From: an uncultured Oscillospiraceae bacterium
GTDB taxonomy: Bacteria > Bacillota > Clostridia > Oscillospirales > Oscillospiraceae
Assembly (NCBI GenBank): GCA_910578575.1
Contig: CAJTQP010000030.1
Coordinates: 1-27,570, forward strand
DNA: 27,570 bases
Direction of reading: 5' to 3'
The notes under the pieces were generated by a model. The model was not told the DNA's origin, did no database searches, and saw only the letters and a program-made list of their open reading frames with translations. The position numbers and the translations under genes were made by a program. Of this stretch, positions 1-6,789 are shown one piece after another. Numbering within the stretch: the stretch's first letter is position 1; each line of letters begins with the position of its first letter.

Positions 1-92
1 AGGTCTCCAAGGTGGGCCGCAAGGACGAGATCGAAGTCCAGCCCGCCCCCTGGATCTTCTCCGGCCAGGCAGGGGCCATGGAGGAGGACTGA
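1..92 (+). CDS. 3' end of an unidentified protein-coding gene (partial)
   Basis: Reading in frame from base 3 gives 29 codons ending in TGA at 90-92. The visible C-terminus contains KVGRKDEIEVQPAPWIF and ends in an acidic tail, GAMEED. I do not recognise the family from this fragment. It precedes a fresh promoter at 138-165, so it belongs to a separate upstream transcription unit. Codon use is GC-rich at third positions like the rest of the window, which supports its being real coding sequence. Confidence 0.55.
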   Translation, partial: VSKVGRKDEIEVQPAPWIFSGQAGAMEED

Positions 93-137
93 CGAAAACA
101 GGCCTGCCATCTGCGAAAAAACAGGAAAAATTGCCGC

Positions 138-165
138 TTGACAGGGCGCAAAGGGGTGGTATAAT
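138..165 (+). promoter_or_regulatory. sigma-A type promoter of the oxidoreductase operon
   Basis: TTGACA at 138-143 and TATAAT at 160-165 are perfect consensus hexamers with a 16-bp spacer. Transcription should begin near 171-173, immediately before the T-box leader. Confidence 0.85.
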
Positions 166-171
166 AGCACT

Positions 172-456
172 AACCAACGGGACGTTCTGTCGTGTTGGCG
201 CAATATCAATGAGAATGGCAATGATGGAGACAGTAAGCTTTGCAGAATCCCCCAGAGATCCGGGGACGGTGGGAGCCCGGAGGTAGTATGCAAAGCGTGA
301 AGATCCCTCCTGAGCTGCATACCGAACCGCTTTTGCCCAGTAGGTCATGCCGGTGTTCCTCCGTTATCGGGAGCGCGTATGTTGGTACGCAGGTAACAGG
401 TGGTATAGCGAAGCGTTTTGGCCTTCGTCCTTTTACAGGGACGAAGGCTTTTTTTG
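172..456 (+). promoter_or_regulatory. T-box leader (tRNA-sensing riboswitch) upstream of a 2-oxoacid oxidoreductase operon
   Basis: The leader has the ordered parts of a T-box. There is an AGTA loop-E strand near 231-234 and an upper Stem I helix pairing GCTTTGCA (about 235-243) with TGCAAAGC (289-296). The distal part has AGAGA (about 254-258) and GGTGGGAG motifs. A GAA-containing specifier loop (299-305) is followed by CTCCTGAGC. The T-box sequence itself is a variant, AGGTGGTATAGCGAAG (398-413), and an intrinsic terminator lies at 421-455. CGAAG in the T-box can pair with CTTCG of the terminator's left arm to form the antiterminator. The specifier is ambiguous. Counted from the 3' side it is ATC (Ile, 303-305); counted directly after GAA it is GAT (Asp). 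Uncharged tRNA is expected to promote read-through into the downstream gene. Confidence 0.88.
421..455 (+). terminator. T-box regulated intrinsic terminator
   Basis: A 10-bp stem, GCCTTCGTCC (421-430) with GGACGAAGGC (439-448), is followed by seven T residues (449-455). Its left arm is also the antiterminator partner of the T-box sequence. Confidence 0.9.
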
Positions 457-474
457 AACAGAGGAGGTAAGACC

Positions 475-1059
475 ATGAAAAAGGATGACTTGATCGAGTT
501 TCGGTGGCATGGCCGGGGCGGACAGGGGGCAAAGACCGCCTGCCTCCTCCTGGCGGACGCCGCCTTCCACGCGGGGCGCTACGTCCAGGGGTTCCCGGAA
601 TACGGACCGGAGCGCATGGGCGCACCCATTACCGCGTATAACCGCATCAGCACTGCCCGGTGCAGCGTCCACTGCAACATTGAGCAGCCGGACTATGTGG
701 TGGTGGTGGACGAGACCCTGCTGGACACCGTGGACGTGACCCACGGCCTGAAAGCCCACGGGGCGGTGATCGTCAACACCGGGAAGACCCCGGAGGAAAT
801 CAGAGAAAAGCTCCCCCATTGGACGGGGCGGGTGTGTACCATCGACGCCCGGCGCATCTCCGAGGAGACCTTGGGAAAGAATTTCCCCAACACCCCCATG
901 CTCAGTGCGGCGGTGAAGGTCAGCGGCGTGCTGGAGGAGCAGCAATTCAAAAGCGACATGGAGGAGAGCTTCCAGCATAAGTTCGCCACGAAACCCCAGG
1001 TGGTGGCCGGGAACATGGCCGCCCTGGTGAAGGCATGGGAGGAGGTGCAGGCGGGATGA
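475..1059 (+). CDS. porG: 2-oxoacid:ferredoxin oxidoreductase, gamma subunit
   Basis: This 194-residue protein matches the gamma (catalytic-domain III) family of pyruvate/2-oxoacid:ferredoxin oxidoreductases. The N-terminal WHGRGGQGAKTA motif and FPEYGPERMGAP are hallmarks, and the length is typical. The ATG at 475 was chosen because GAGGAGG (461-467) lies 7 bases upstream and the earlier in-frame codons run through the T-box terminator. It is the first gene of a gamma-delta-alpha-beta operon and overlaps the delta start by 4 bases. The subunit takes part in oxidative decarboxylation of a 2-oxoacid with CoA and ferredoxin, or the reverse. Pyruvate and branched-chain substrates (Por or Vor) cannot be separated by eye, so the por symbol is provisional. 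Confidence 0.88.
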   Translation: MKKDDLIEFRWHGRGGQGAKTACLLLADAAFHAGRYVQGFPEYGPERMGAPITAYNRISTARCSVHCNIEQPDYVVVVDETLLDTVDVTHGLKAHGAVIVNTGKTPEEIREKLPHWTGRVCTIDARRISEETLGKNFPNTPMLSAAVKVSGVLEEQQFKSDMEESFQHKFATKPQVVAGNMAALVKAWEEVQAG

Positions 1060-1364
1060 GCCTGAGCGCAAAGAATATCAACGAACACAGCACTTGGCAG
1101 GAGATGACCCTGGGCGGCGAGATCTTCGAGCCCGCCACCTCCAAGCTGGTGAACACCGGGGCTTGGCGGACCAACACCCCGGTGCTGGACCGGGAGAAAT
1201 GCCGCCAATGTCTCCTGTGCGTGCCCTACTGCCCGGACAGCTCCCTGCCAGTGGAGCAGGGGAACCTGGCGGGCATCGACTATGAACACTGCAAGGGCTG
1301 CGGCATCTGCGCGGAGGTCTGCCCCTTCGACGCCATCACCATGAAGGAGGGTGGACAACTATGA
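1056..1364 (+). CDS. porD: 2-oxoacid:ferredoxin oxidoreductase, delta (2x[4Fe-4S] ferredoxin) subunit
   Basis: The 102-residue protein has two CxxCxxCxxxC clusters, Cys49/52/55/59 and Cys79/82/85/89, each followed by proline-containing motifs typical of bacterial ferredoxin domains. They would bind two [4Fe-4S] clusters that carry electrons from the TPP site to ferredoxin. The N-terminal roughly 45 residues match the usual delta-subunit extension. The ATG at 1056 overlaps the gamma stop codon (ATGA), with GGAGG about 10 bases upstream, so translation is probably coupled. Its own stop overlaps the alpha start the same way. Confidence 0.9.
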   Translation: MSLSAKNINEHSTWQEMTLGGEIFEPATSKLVNTGAWRTNTPVLDREKCRQCLLCVPYCPDSSLPVEQGNLAGIDYEHCKGCGICAEVCPFDAITMKEGGQL

Positions 1365-2542
1365 ATTACAACGACCGTCTCTCCGGCAACGAGGCCATCG
1401 CCTTTGCCATGAAGCAGATCGACCCCGACGTGATGGCGGCCTTCCCCATCACCCCGTCTACCGAGATTCCCCAGTATTTCGCCCAGTATGTGGCCAACGG
1501 CGAGGTAAACACCGAGTTTGTGCCGGTGGAATCGGAGCACAGCTCCATGTCCGCCTGCATCGGCGCCCAGGCCGCCGGGGCCCGCTCGGTGACGGCCACC
1601 TCCTCCTGTGGCCTGGCCCTGATGTATGAGATGATGTATGTGGCCTCCTCCAGCCGCTTGCCCATCACCCTGGCCTGTGTGAACCGGGCGCTGTCGGGGC
1701 CCATCAACATCAACAACGACCACTCCGATTCCATGGGCATCCGGGACGCCGGCTGGATTCAAATTTATGCCGAGAACAACCAGGAGGCCTATGATAACTT
1801 CCTCCAGGCCATGCCCATCGGGGAGCACCCCGACGTGCGCCTGCCGGTGATGGTCTGCCAGGACGGCTTCATCACCAGCCATGCCTTGGAGAACATCACC
1901 CTCCTGGACGAGCAGTCCGTGAAGGACTTCGTGGGGGAGTATACCCCGGAGAACTACTTACTAAAAAAGGAAAATCCCCTGGCCATCGGCCCCTACGACC
2001 TGGGCTGCCATTACATGGAGCACAAGGTCCAGCAGGCGGAGGCCATGAAGGGGGCCAAGAAGCGTATCCTGGAGGTGGCCGCAAAATTCGAGGCCCTCAC
2101 CGGGCGCAAATACGGCCTCTTTGAGGAATACCGGATGGAGGACGCGGAGCTGGCTCTGGTCCTCATCGGCTCCAGCGCCGGTACCGCCAAAATGGCGGTG
2201 GACCTGCTGCGGGAGAAGGGCGTCCGGGCGGGTCTGGTAAAAATTCGTGTGTTCCGCCCCTTCCCGGCGGAGGAGCTGGCCCAGGCTTTGCAGCATGTGA
2301 AGGCCCTGGCCATCATGGACAAGGCCGAGAGCTTTTCCGCCCAGGGTGGCCCTCTCTTTGCGGAGGTCCGGGCGGCGCTCTACGACTTGGAGCAGCGCCC
2401 CCGCACCGTGGGCTACGTCTACGGCTTAGGGGGGCGGGACATCACCCCGGAACACTTTATGGGGGTCTATGACCGCCTGGCAGGCATCGCCGCCGGGGGA
2501 GACCTGGGCCCCACCTACACGCACTTGGGACAAAGGGGGTAA
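1361..2542 (+). CDS. porA: 2-oxoacid:ferredoxin oxidoreductase, alpha subunit
   Basis: This 393-residue protein is full length for the alpha subunit. It starts with the GNEAIAFAMKQ...AAFPITPSTEI segment of the pyrimidine-binding domain, contains VESEHSSMSACIGAQAAGAR and NRALSGPININNDHSDSM, and has a C-terminal transketolase-like domain II (about residues 245-360). RBS AAGGAGG lies just upstream of the ATG at 1361. The subunit helps form the TPP and substrate pocket with beta. The NRALSGPIN and DHSD motifs resemble PorA proteins, but branched-chain oxidoreductases share much of this sequence, so substrate specificity is open. Confidence 0.88.
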   Translation: MNYNDRLSGNEAIAFAMKQIDPDVMAAFPITPSTEIPQYFAQYVANGEVNTEFVPVESEHSSMSACIGAQAAGARSVTATSSCGLALMYEMMYVASSSRLPITLACVNRALSGPININNDHSDSMGIRDAGWIQIYAENNQEAYDNFLQAMPIGEHPDVRLPVMVCQDGFITSHALENITLLDEQSVKDFVGEYTPENYLLKKENPLAIGPYDLGCHYMEHKVQQAEAMKGAKKRILEVAAKFEALTGRKYGLFEEYRMEDAELALVLIGSSAGTAKMAVDLLREKGVRAGLVKIRVFRPFPAEELAQALQHVKALAIMDKAESFSAQGGPLFAEVRAALYDLEQRPRTVGYVYGLGGRDITPEHFMGVYDRLAGIAAGGDLGPTYTHLGQRG

Positions 2543-2548
2543 GGGACC

Positions 2549-3487
2549 ATGGAACGAACCTATCATTTCAAACACACTTTGGAGAAAAAGGAGCGCTTTG
2601 CCCCTGGCCACCGGCTCTGCGCCGGCTGCGGGGCGGGCATCGCCGTGCGGGGGGTCCTCCGGGCCCTGCGGGAGGAGGACCGGGCCGTGGTGGGTAACGC
2701 CACCGGCTGCCTGGAGGTCAGCTCCTTCCTCTACCCCTATACGGCCTATGAGGATAGCTACATCCACACCGCCTTCGAGAGCGCCGGGGCCAGCCTTTCC
2801 GGCGTGGAGGCCGCCTACAATGCCTTGAAGCGCAAGGGAAAGATCGACGGCACGGTGAAGTTCATCACCTTCGGCGGCGACGGCGGCACCTACGACATCG
2901 GCTTCCAGTCCCTCTCCGGGGCTATGGAGCGGGGCCATGACCTGACCTATGTGTGCTACGACAACGAGGCCTATATGAACACCGGCATCCAGCGGGCCTC
3001 CTCCACTCCCCGCTTTGCCAACGCCACCACCTCCCCGGTGGGGTCGGCGATTCCCGGTAAAAGCCAGAACAAGAAGAACCTGACGGATATCATCGCCGCC
3101 CACAACGTCCCCTACGTGGCCCAAACTACCTTCATCGGCAACTTCCGGGACTTGTACACCAAGGCTAAGAAGGCCATCTACACCCCTGGCCCCAGCTTCC
3201 TCAACGTAATGGCCCCCTGCCCCCGCGGTTGGGAATACCCCACGGAGAAGCTGCCGGAAATCTGTAACCTGGCGGTGGAGACCTGCGTGTGGCCCCTGTT
3301 CGAGGTGGAGAACGGCGTGTGGCGGCTGAGCTATGAGCCCAAGAAAAAGCGTCCGGTGGAGGAATACCTCCGCCTCCAAGGCCGCTTCCGCCACATGTTC
3401 AAGCCGGGGAACGAGTGGATGATCGAGGAGACCCAGCACAATGTGGACGAGAACTGGGAAAAGCTCCTGATGCGCTGCCGGGGCTGA
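2549..3487 (+). CDS. porB: 2-oxoacid:ferredoxin oxidoreductase, TPP-binding beta subunit
   Basis: The 312-residue protein carries the thiamine-diphosphate motif: GDGG at 110-113, then CYDNEAYMNTGIQ about 25 residues later. Four cysteines, Cys24 and Cys27 (CAGCG), Cys54 and Cys224 (APCPRGW), are placed as expected for the [4Fe-4S] cluster of beta subunits. It begins 6 bases after the alpha stop codon and closes the operon before the shared terminator at 3513-3550. With gamma, delta and alpha it completes a four-subunit enzyme. It looks intact. Confidence 0.9.
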   Translation: MERTYHFKHTLEKKERFAPGHRLCAGCGAGIAVRGVLRALREEDRAVVGNATGCLEVSSFLYPYTAYEDSYIHTAFESAGASLSGVEAAYNALKRKGKIDGTVKFITFGGDGGTYDIGFQSLSGAMERGHDLTYVCYDNEAYMNTGIQRASSTPRFANATTSPVGSAIPGKSQNKKNLTDIIAAHNVPYVAQTTFIGNFRDLYTKAKKAIYTPGPSFLNVMAPCPRGWEYPTEKLPEICNLAVETCVWPLFEVENGVWRLSYEPKKKRPVEEYLRLQGRFRHMFKPGNEWMIEETQHNVDENWEKLLMRCRG

Positions 3488-3512
3488 TTCCGGCGCAAGG
3501 TAAAGAAAAAAA

Positions 3513-3550
3513 CCGCCCCTTCGTTTCAAACGCAACGAAGGGGCGGCTTT
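3513..3550. terminator. bidirectional intrinsic terminator between porB and the aminotransferase gene
   Basis: A 13-bp perfect stem, CCGCCCCTTCGTT (3513-3525) with AACGAAGGGGCGG (3534-3546), has an 8-base loop. An A-rich run on the left (3502-3512) becomes a T tract for the minus strand, and CTTT follows on the plus strand. It can serve both convergent transcripts. Confidence 0.88.
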
Positions 3551-3571
3551 GCATACCGGAAGCGCGGACGC

Positions 3572-4765
3572 TTACTTTCTCTTGTTGTAAGCCTCGATGC
3601 CCAGGGCCAGCAGGTCCATGGCCCGCTCCAGGTCGGCCTGCTTGAGCACGTAGGCGATGCGGATCTCGTTCTTCCCCTTGCCGGGGGTGCCATAGAAGGG
3701 CTCGCCAGGGGCAAACATCACGGTGTCGCCCTTGTCCTCGAACTCCTCCAACAGCCACTGCTGGAAGGTATCGGCGTCGTCCACCGGCAGGGCGGCCATG
3801 AGATAGAAGGCGCCCTTGGGGCAGGTGCACACCACGCCAGGGATTTTTTGCAGCTTTTCCACCACAGTGTCCCGGCGGCGCTTGTACTCGTCCCGGACAG
3901 CGGCGAAATACTCCGGCCCAACATCGTACAGGGCGGCGGAGGCCACCTGGTCCAGGGTGGCCACGGACAGGCGAGCCTGGCAATACTTCATGGCCTCAGC
4001 CAGGAGCTCATGGTTCCGGGTGAGGATGCAGCCGATACGGGCGCCGCAGGCGGAGAAGCGCTTGGACACGGTGTCGATGACCACCACGTTGTCCGCCGCG
4101 TCGGCGTACTCGCCAAAGGACTGTAGGGGCTCGCCGGCATAGACGAACTCGCGGTAAGCCTCGTCACCGATGATGAACAGGCCGTGCTCCTTGGCGATGT
4201 CGCACATGAGCCGCTGCTCCTCCGGGGTGAGGACCACGCCGGTGGGGTTGCCGGGGTTGGTGCAGATGATGGCGCGGGTGTGTTCGTTGATCTCCGCCTC
4301 GATCTTGGCCCGGTCGGCATAGTGGTAACCCTCTTCGGGAGAGGTGGGGATGGGGTGGATGGAGGCACCGGTGGTGTTGACCATGGTGCTATAGTTGGGG
4401 TAGAAGGGTTCGGGGATGAGGATCTCGTCCCCGTCGTCCAGGATGCACTGGAGCACGATGGACAGGGCCTCGCTGCCGCCGGTGGTGATGAGGATCTCAT
4501 CCTTGGCGAAGTTCATGTTCAGCTTGGCATAATAAGCCTGAATGGCGTCGATGAGCTCCGGCATACCGGGGGAGGGGGCGTACTCCAGCACCGGGAGCTG
4601 GAAGTTGCGCACGGCCTCAAAGTACTGGGGCGGCGTCTCGATATCAGGCTGGCCGATGTTCAGGTGATAGATCTTGCGGCCCTTCTCCTGGGCGGCCACA
4701 GCGTAGGGGTGAAATTTACGCATCGGGGAGAGCGAGCACTTTTTTACTTTGCTGGAAAATTTCAT
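3572..4765 (-). CDS. class I/II PLP-dependent aminotransferase (aspartate aminotransferase-like)
   Basis: The 397-residue protein has the fold-type I aminotransferase signature. It carries TNPGNPTG (169-176), DEAYREF (201-207), the PLP-lysine motif SK-R around Lys235, and an arginine in GARIG (243). A late NEIRIAY segment should hold the substrate-carboxylate arginine. It would transfer amino groups between an amino acid and a 2-oxoacid in the cytoplasm. The ATG at 4765 was preferred over the GTG six bases earlier, because GGAGG (4773-4777) is 7 bases from the ATG but only 1 base from the GTG. It converges on the oxidoreductase operon, which also handles 2-oxoacids, so a shared metabolic role is plausible. 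The substrate cannot be assigned from sequence. Confidence 0.88.
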   Translation of the reverse strand: MKFSSKVKKCSLSPMRKFHPYAVAAQEKGRKIYHLNIGQPDIETPPQYFEAVRNFQLPVLEYAPSPGMPELIDAIQAYYAKLNMNFAKDEILITTGGSEALSIVLQCILDDGDEILIPEPFYPNYSTMVNTTGASIHPIPTSPEEGYHYADRAKIEAEINEHTRAIICTNPGNPTGVVLTPEEQRLMCDIAKEHGLFIIGDEAYREFVYAGEPLQSFGEYADAADNVVVIDTVSKRFSACGARIGCILTRNHELLAEAMKYCQARLSVATLDQVASAALYDVGPEYFAAVRDEYKRRRDTVVEKLQKIPGVVCTCPKGAFYLMAALPVDDADTFQQWLLEEFEDKGDTVMFAPGEPFYGTPGKGKNEIRIAYVLKQADLERAMDLLALGIEAYNKRK

Positions 4766-4818
4766 TTCCACACCTCCAATAATTTGCGGGGATTCCGTTC
4801 CCTCAAGTCGCTTCCTCC

Positions 4819-4847
4819 ATTGTACGATTTGTGGCGGCGCTTGTCAA
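4819..4847 (-). promoter_or_regulatory. promoter of the aminotransferase gene
   Basis: On the minus strand TTGACA (4847-4842) and TACAAT (4824-4819) are separated by 17 bp. The start codon lies about 55 bases downstream. Confidence 0.8.
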
Positions 4848-4919
4848 TCGCTCATTGCAAAGATTTCCTGCCGTGGGGGGCCGGGGGTTTGGGTGGGGGC
4901 AAAAATCATGTAAAATCGC

Positions 4920-4949
4920 TTGCTATCTGGGGAAAACCCCCGATGTAAA
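4920..4949 (+). promoter_or_regulatory. possible promoter and small palindrome upstream of the XRE regulator
   Basis: TTGCTA (4920-4925) and TGTAAA (4944-4949) have an 18-bp spacer and weak consensus match. Inside the spacer lies GGGGAAAACCCC (4929-4940), a perfect inverted repeat that could be an operator for the regulator encoded next to it. This is inference from position only. Confidence 0.3.
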
Positions 4950-5011
4950 ACAACTTTGATAGACAAAACCGGGGAAGGATCCTATGCTGGAGCCAAAGGA
5001 GGATTTGAAAA

Positions 5012-5587
5012 ATGGAATTCAGCCAACAGATCAAAAAGTACAGGAGCCAGGCGGCCCTGACCCAGGATGAGCTGGCGGAGAAGATCTACGTCACCCGCCA
5101 GACCATCTCCAACTGGGAGAACGACAGGAGCTACCCGGACGTGAAAAGCCTGCTGCTGCTCAGTTCCCTTTTTCAGGTCTCTCTGGATACTTTGGTGAAA
5201 GGAGATTTGGAGGAAATGAAGGAACAGATCAAGCAAGAGGACATCAAGACCTTCAACCGGGACGGGGCGATTTTTGCCGTACTGCTCTTTCTGACGGTAT
5301 TGGCGGCGGTGCCCATGTTCCTCTATCTGGGTAAGGCGGGGATCATTCTATGGTTTGCCCTATGGGGCATGGGAATGGTTTTTGCCCACCGGGTAGAGAA
5401 GCAGAAGAAGGCCCATGATGTCCAGACCTACCGGGAGATCGTGGCCTTCTCTGAGGGCCGGCAGCTGGACGAGCTGGAAAAGGCCGAGGAGCGGGGGAAG
5501 CGTCCCTATCAGAAGGTATTGATCGTGGCGGCCTTCACGGCCTTTGCGGTGGCTGTGATGGGGCTGATGCTCTTTTTGATGCAATAA
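5012..5587 (+). CDS. XRE-family HTH regulator with C-terminal membrane segments
   Basis: Residues about 5-62 form a Cro/C1-type helix-turn-helix, with LTQDELAEKIYVTRQTISNWENDRSYPD as the recognisable core. A hydrophilic linker follows, then two hydrophobic segments (about 87-105 and 109-123) and a last one (about 169-190). This is therefore a DNA-binding protein likely tethered in the membrane, a layout common in Firmicutes. The start is supported by AAAGGAGG about 10 bases upstream. It is followed 25 bases later by a DUF6440 gene, probably co-transcribed up to the terminator at 5805-5852. Target genes are unknown; its own promoter is a candidate. Confidence 0.85.
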   Translation: MEFSQQIKKYRSQAALTQDELAEKIYVTRQTISNWENDRSYPDVKSLLLLSSLFQVSLDTLVKGDLEEMKEQIKQEDIKTFNRDGAIFAVLLFLTVLAAVPMFLYLGKAGIILWFALWGMGMVFAHRVEKQKKAHDVQTYREIVAFSEGRQLDELEKAEERGKRPYQKVLIVAAFTAFAVAVMGLMLFLMQ

Positions 5588-5612
5588 AGGATACAATTAG
5601 GAGGAGAGAAGC

Positions 5613-5798
5613 ATGAAGGATCGAGAGGAAAATCGTTTTGAGATGCACTTTGTGAAAGGAAGTGCCATGGCCCTGCGGCATATCATAGACCGGGAAACCG
5701 GGGTAAATTACCTGTTTAGTGACCTGGCCGGTTTTACCCCGCTGTACAATGCAGACGGCAGCCTGGTGGTGACGAAAGAGAAGGACAGGGAGCGTTGA
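5613..5798 (+). CDS. DUF6440 family small protein (copy 1)
   Basis: This 61-residue protein has the family pattern NRFE...IIDRETGVNYLF...GFTPLYNADGSLVV, which I recall as DUF6440, with a conserved DxETGVxYL core. AGGAGGAGAG precedes the ATG. No signal peptide or membrane segment is visible, so it is probably cytoplasmic. Its function is not known to me. It sits directly behind a membrane-linked XRE regulator and before a strong terminator. A second family member lies at 16292-16477, also next to a regulator gene. Confidence 0.8.
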   Translation: MKDREENRFEMHFVKGSAMALRHIIDRETGVNYLFSDLAGFTPLYNADGSLVVTKEKDRER

Positions 5799-5804
5799 AC
5801 CAAT

Positions 5805-5852
5805 GGGAGCGGCCGGCAGCTGGGGGAGACCAGCGCCGGCCGCTCCCTTTTT
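5805..5852 (+). terminator. intrinsic terminator after the XRE-DUF6440 unit
   Basis: A 13-bp perfect stem, GGGAGCGGCCGGC (5805-5817) with GCCGGCCGCTCCC (5835-5847), is followed by TTTTT (5848-5852). It begins only 7 bases after the DUF6440 stop codon. Confidence 0.92.
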
Positions 5853-5917
5853 CGGGGGACAAAGGGGCTATATTTTTTCAGTCCAGGGAAATCCTAGAGG
5901 GAAAGGAGGGGATCGTT

Positions 5918-6598
5918 TTGGATTTGATCTTCACAGCGCTTATGTCGCTCTTCTCATTTATTTATATGTTCGTGGTGGCCAAGCTCATGGGCCACCGGCA
6001 GATTGCCCAGTTGGATGCCTTTGACTATATCACCGGCATCACCGTGGGCTCCATCGCCGCGGAGCTGGCCACGGAGCTGGAGGACCCCTTAAAGCCCACC
6101 ATTGCCGTTGCGGTGTACGGGGTGCTGACGGTGTGCGTCAGCCTGATTACCCAGCGCTTTCAGCGCAGCCGGAAGTTCATTGAAGGGGCCCCCACGATCC
6201 TGTTCCACAACGGGAAGCTCTATCGGGAGAACATGAAAAAGGCCCGGCTGGACCTGAGCGAGTTTTTGGTCCTGTGCCGCCAGCAGGGGTATTTTGACCT
6301 GAGCCAGATCTACACGGCGGTGTTCGAGCACAACGGGGCCCTGTCCATCCTCCCGGCGGAACCGGACCGCCCCGCCACCCCACGGGACCTGCAACTGGAG
6401 CCGCAGCAATCCACCTTCTTGACGGAGATCATCATGGAGGGGCGGGTCCTGGGGGAGAACCTACGGCGCATGGGAAAGGAGGAGCACTGGCTGAAGGAGC
6501 AGCTGAAAAACCAGGGCTATCACTCCCCCAAGGAGATCTTCTTGGGCCTGGTGGATCAGAACGACCAGGTGACCTTCTACCCGCCGGAAAAGGCCTGA
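5918..6598 (+). CDS. DUF421/YetF-family membrane protein
   Basis: The 226-residue product has N-terminal hydrophobic segments around LDLIFTALMSLFSFIYMFVVAKLMGHRQIAQL and PTIAVAVYGVLTVCVSLI. These are followed by the soluble YetF-type domain (about residues 75-150), with GAPTILFHNGKLYRENMKKARLDLSEFL. The KLMGHRQI motif is typical of the family. The TTG at 5918 was chosen because AAGGAGGGG (5903-5911) is spaced correctly. The frame stays open upstream, but only through a strong terminator hairpin. YetF proteins are membrane proteins of unclear role, linked in Bacillus to spores and stress. No promoter of its own is obvious between the terminator and the start. Confidence 0.85.
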   Translation: MDLIFTALMSLFSFIYMFVVAKLMGHRQIAQLDAFDYITGITVGSIAAELATELEDPLKPTIAVAVYGVLTVCVSLITQRFQRSRKFIEGAPTILFHNGKLYRENMKKARLDLSEFLVLCRQQGYFDLSQIYTAVFEHNGALSILPAEPDRPATPRDLQLEPQQSTFLTEIIMEGRVLGENLRRMGKEEHWLKEQLKNQGYHSPKEIFLGLVDQNDQVTFYPPEKA

Positions 6599-6622
6599 GC
6601 CCTTGGGGGGCGTCGGTTTCTG

Positions 6623-6658
6623 GGGCAGGGCGTTTTTGGGGGGAAGAATGCCCTGCCC
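6623..6658 (+). terminator. hairpin after the YetF-type gene, possible weak terminator
   Basis: GGGCAGGGC (6623-6631) pairs with GCCCTGCCC (6650-6658) across an 18-base loop. The T-rich stretch (ATTTTTT, 6672-6678) is displaced from the stem, so terminator strength is doubtful. Confidence 0.4.
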
Positions 6659-6698
6659 TGGGCGGTGATAAATTTTTTGAAGCTGGGATGAATTTCTA

Positions 6699-6727
6699 TT
6701 GAAATTGCGGACAGTTACAGGTATAAT
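6699..6727 (+). promoter_or_regulatory. promoter of the DegV gene
   Basis: TTGAAA (6699-6704) and TATAAT (6722-6727) have an exact 17-bp spacer. The start codon at 6790 follows after a short leader. Confidence 0.85.
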
Positions 6728-6789
6728 GGATAAAATTAGTAGAAATCACGAAAAAAACATGGGAAATCAAATAGAAGAGGAGTGTTATC

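Noticed and set aside
240..470. Open frame within the T-box leader
   Set aside because: It lies on the structured RNA, including the terminator, and has no ribosome binding site or recognisable protein sequence.
2426..3535. Long open frame on the minus strand opposite porA and porB
   Set aside because: It is antisense to strongly conserved protein sequence. Its composition (His/Val/Gly rich) is typical of shadow frames in GC-rich DNA, and it has no recognisable motifs.
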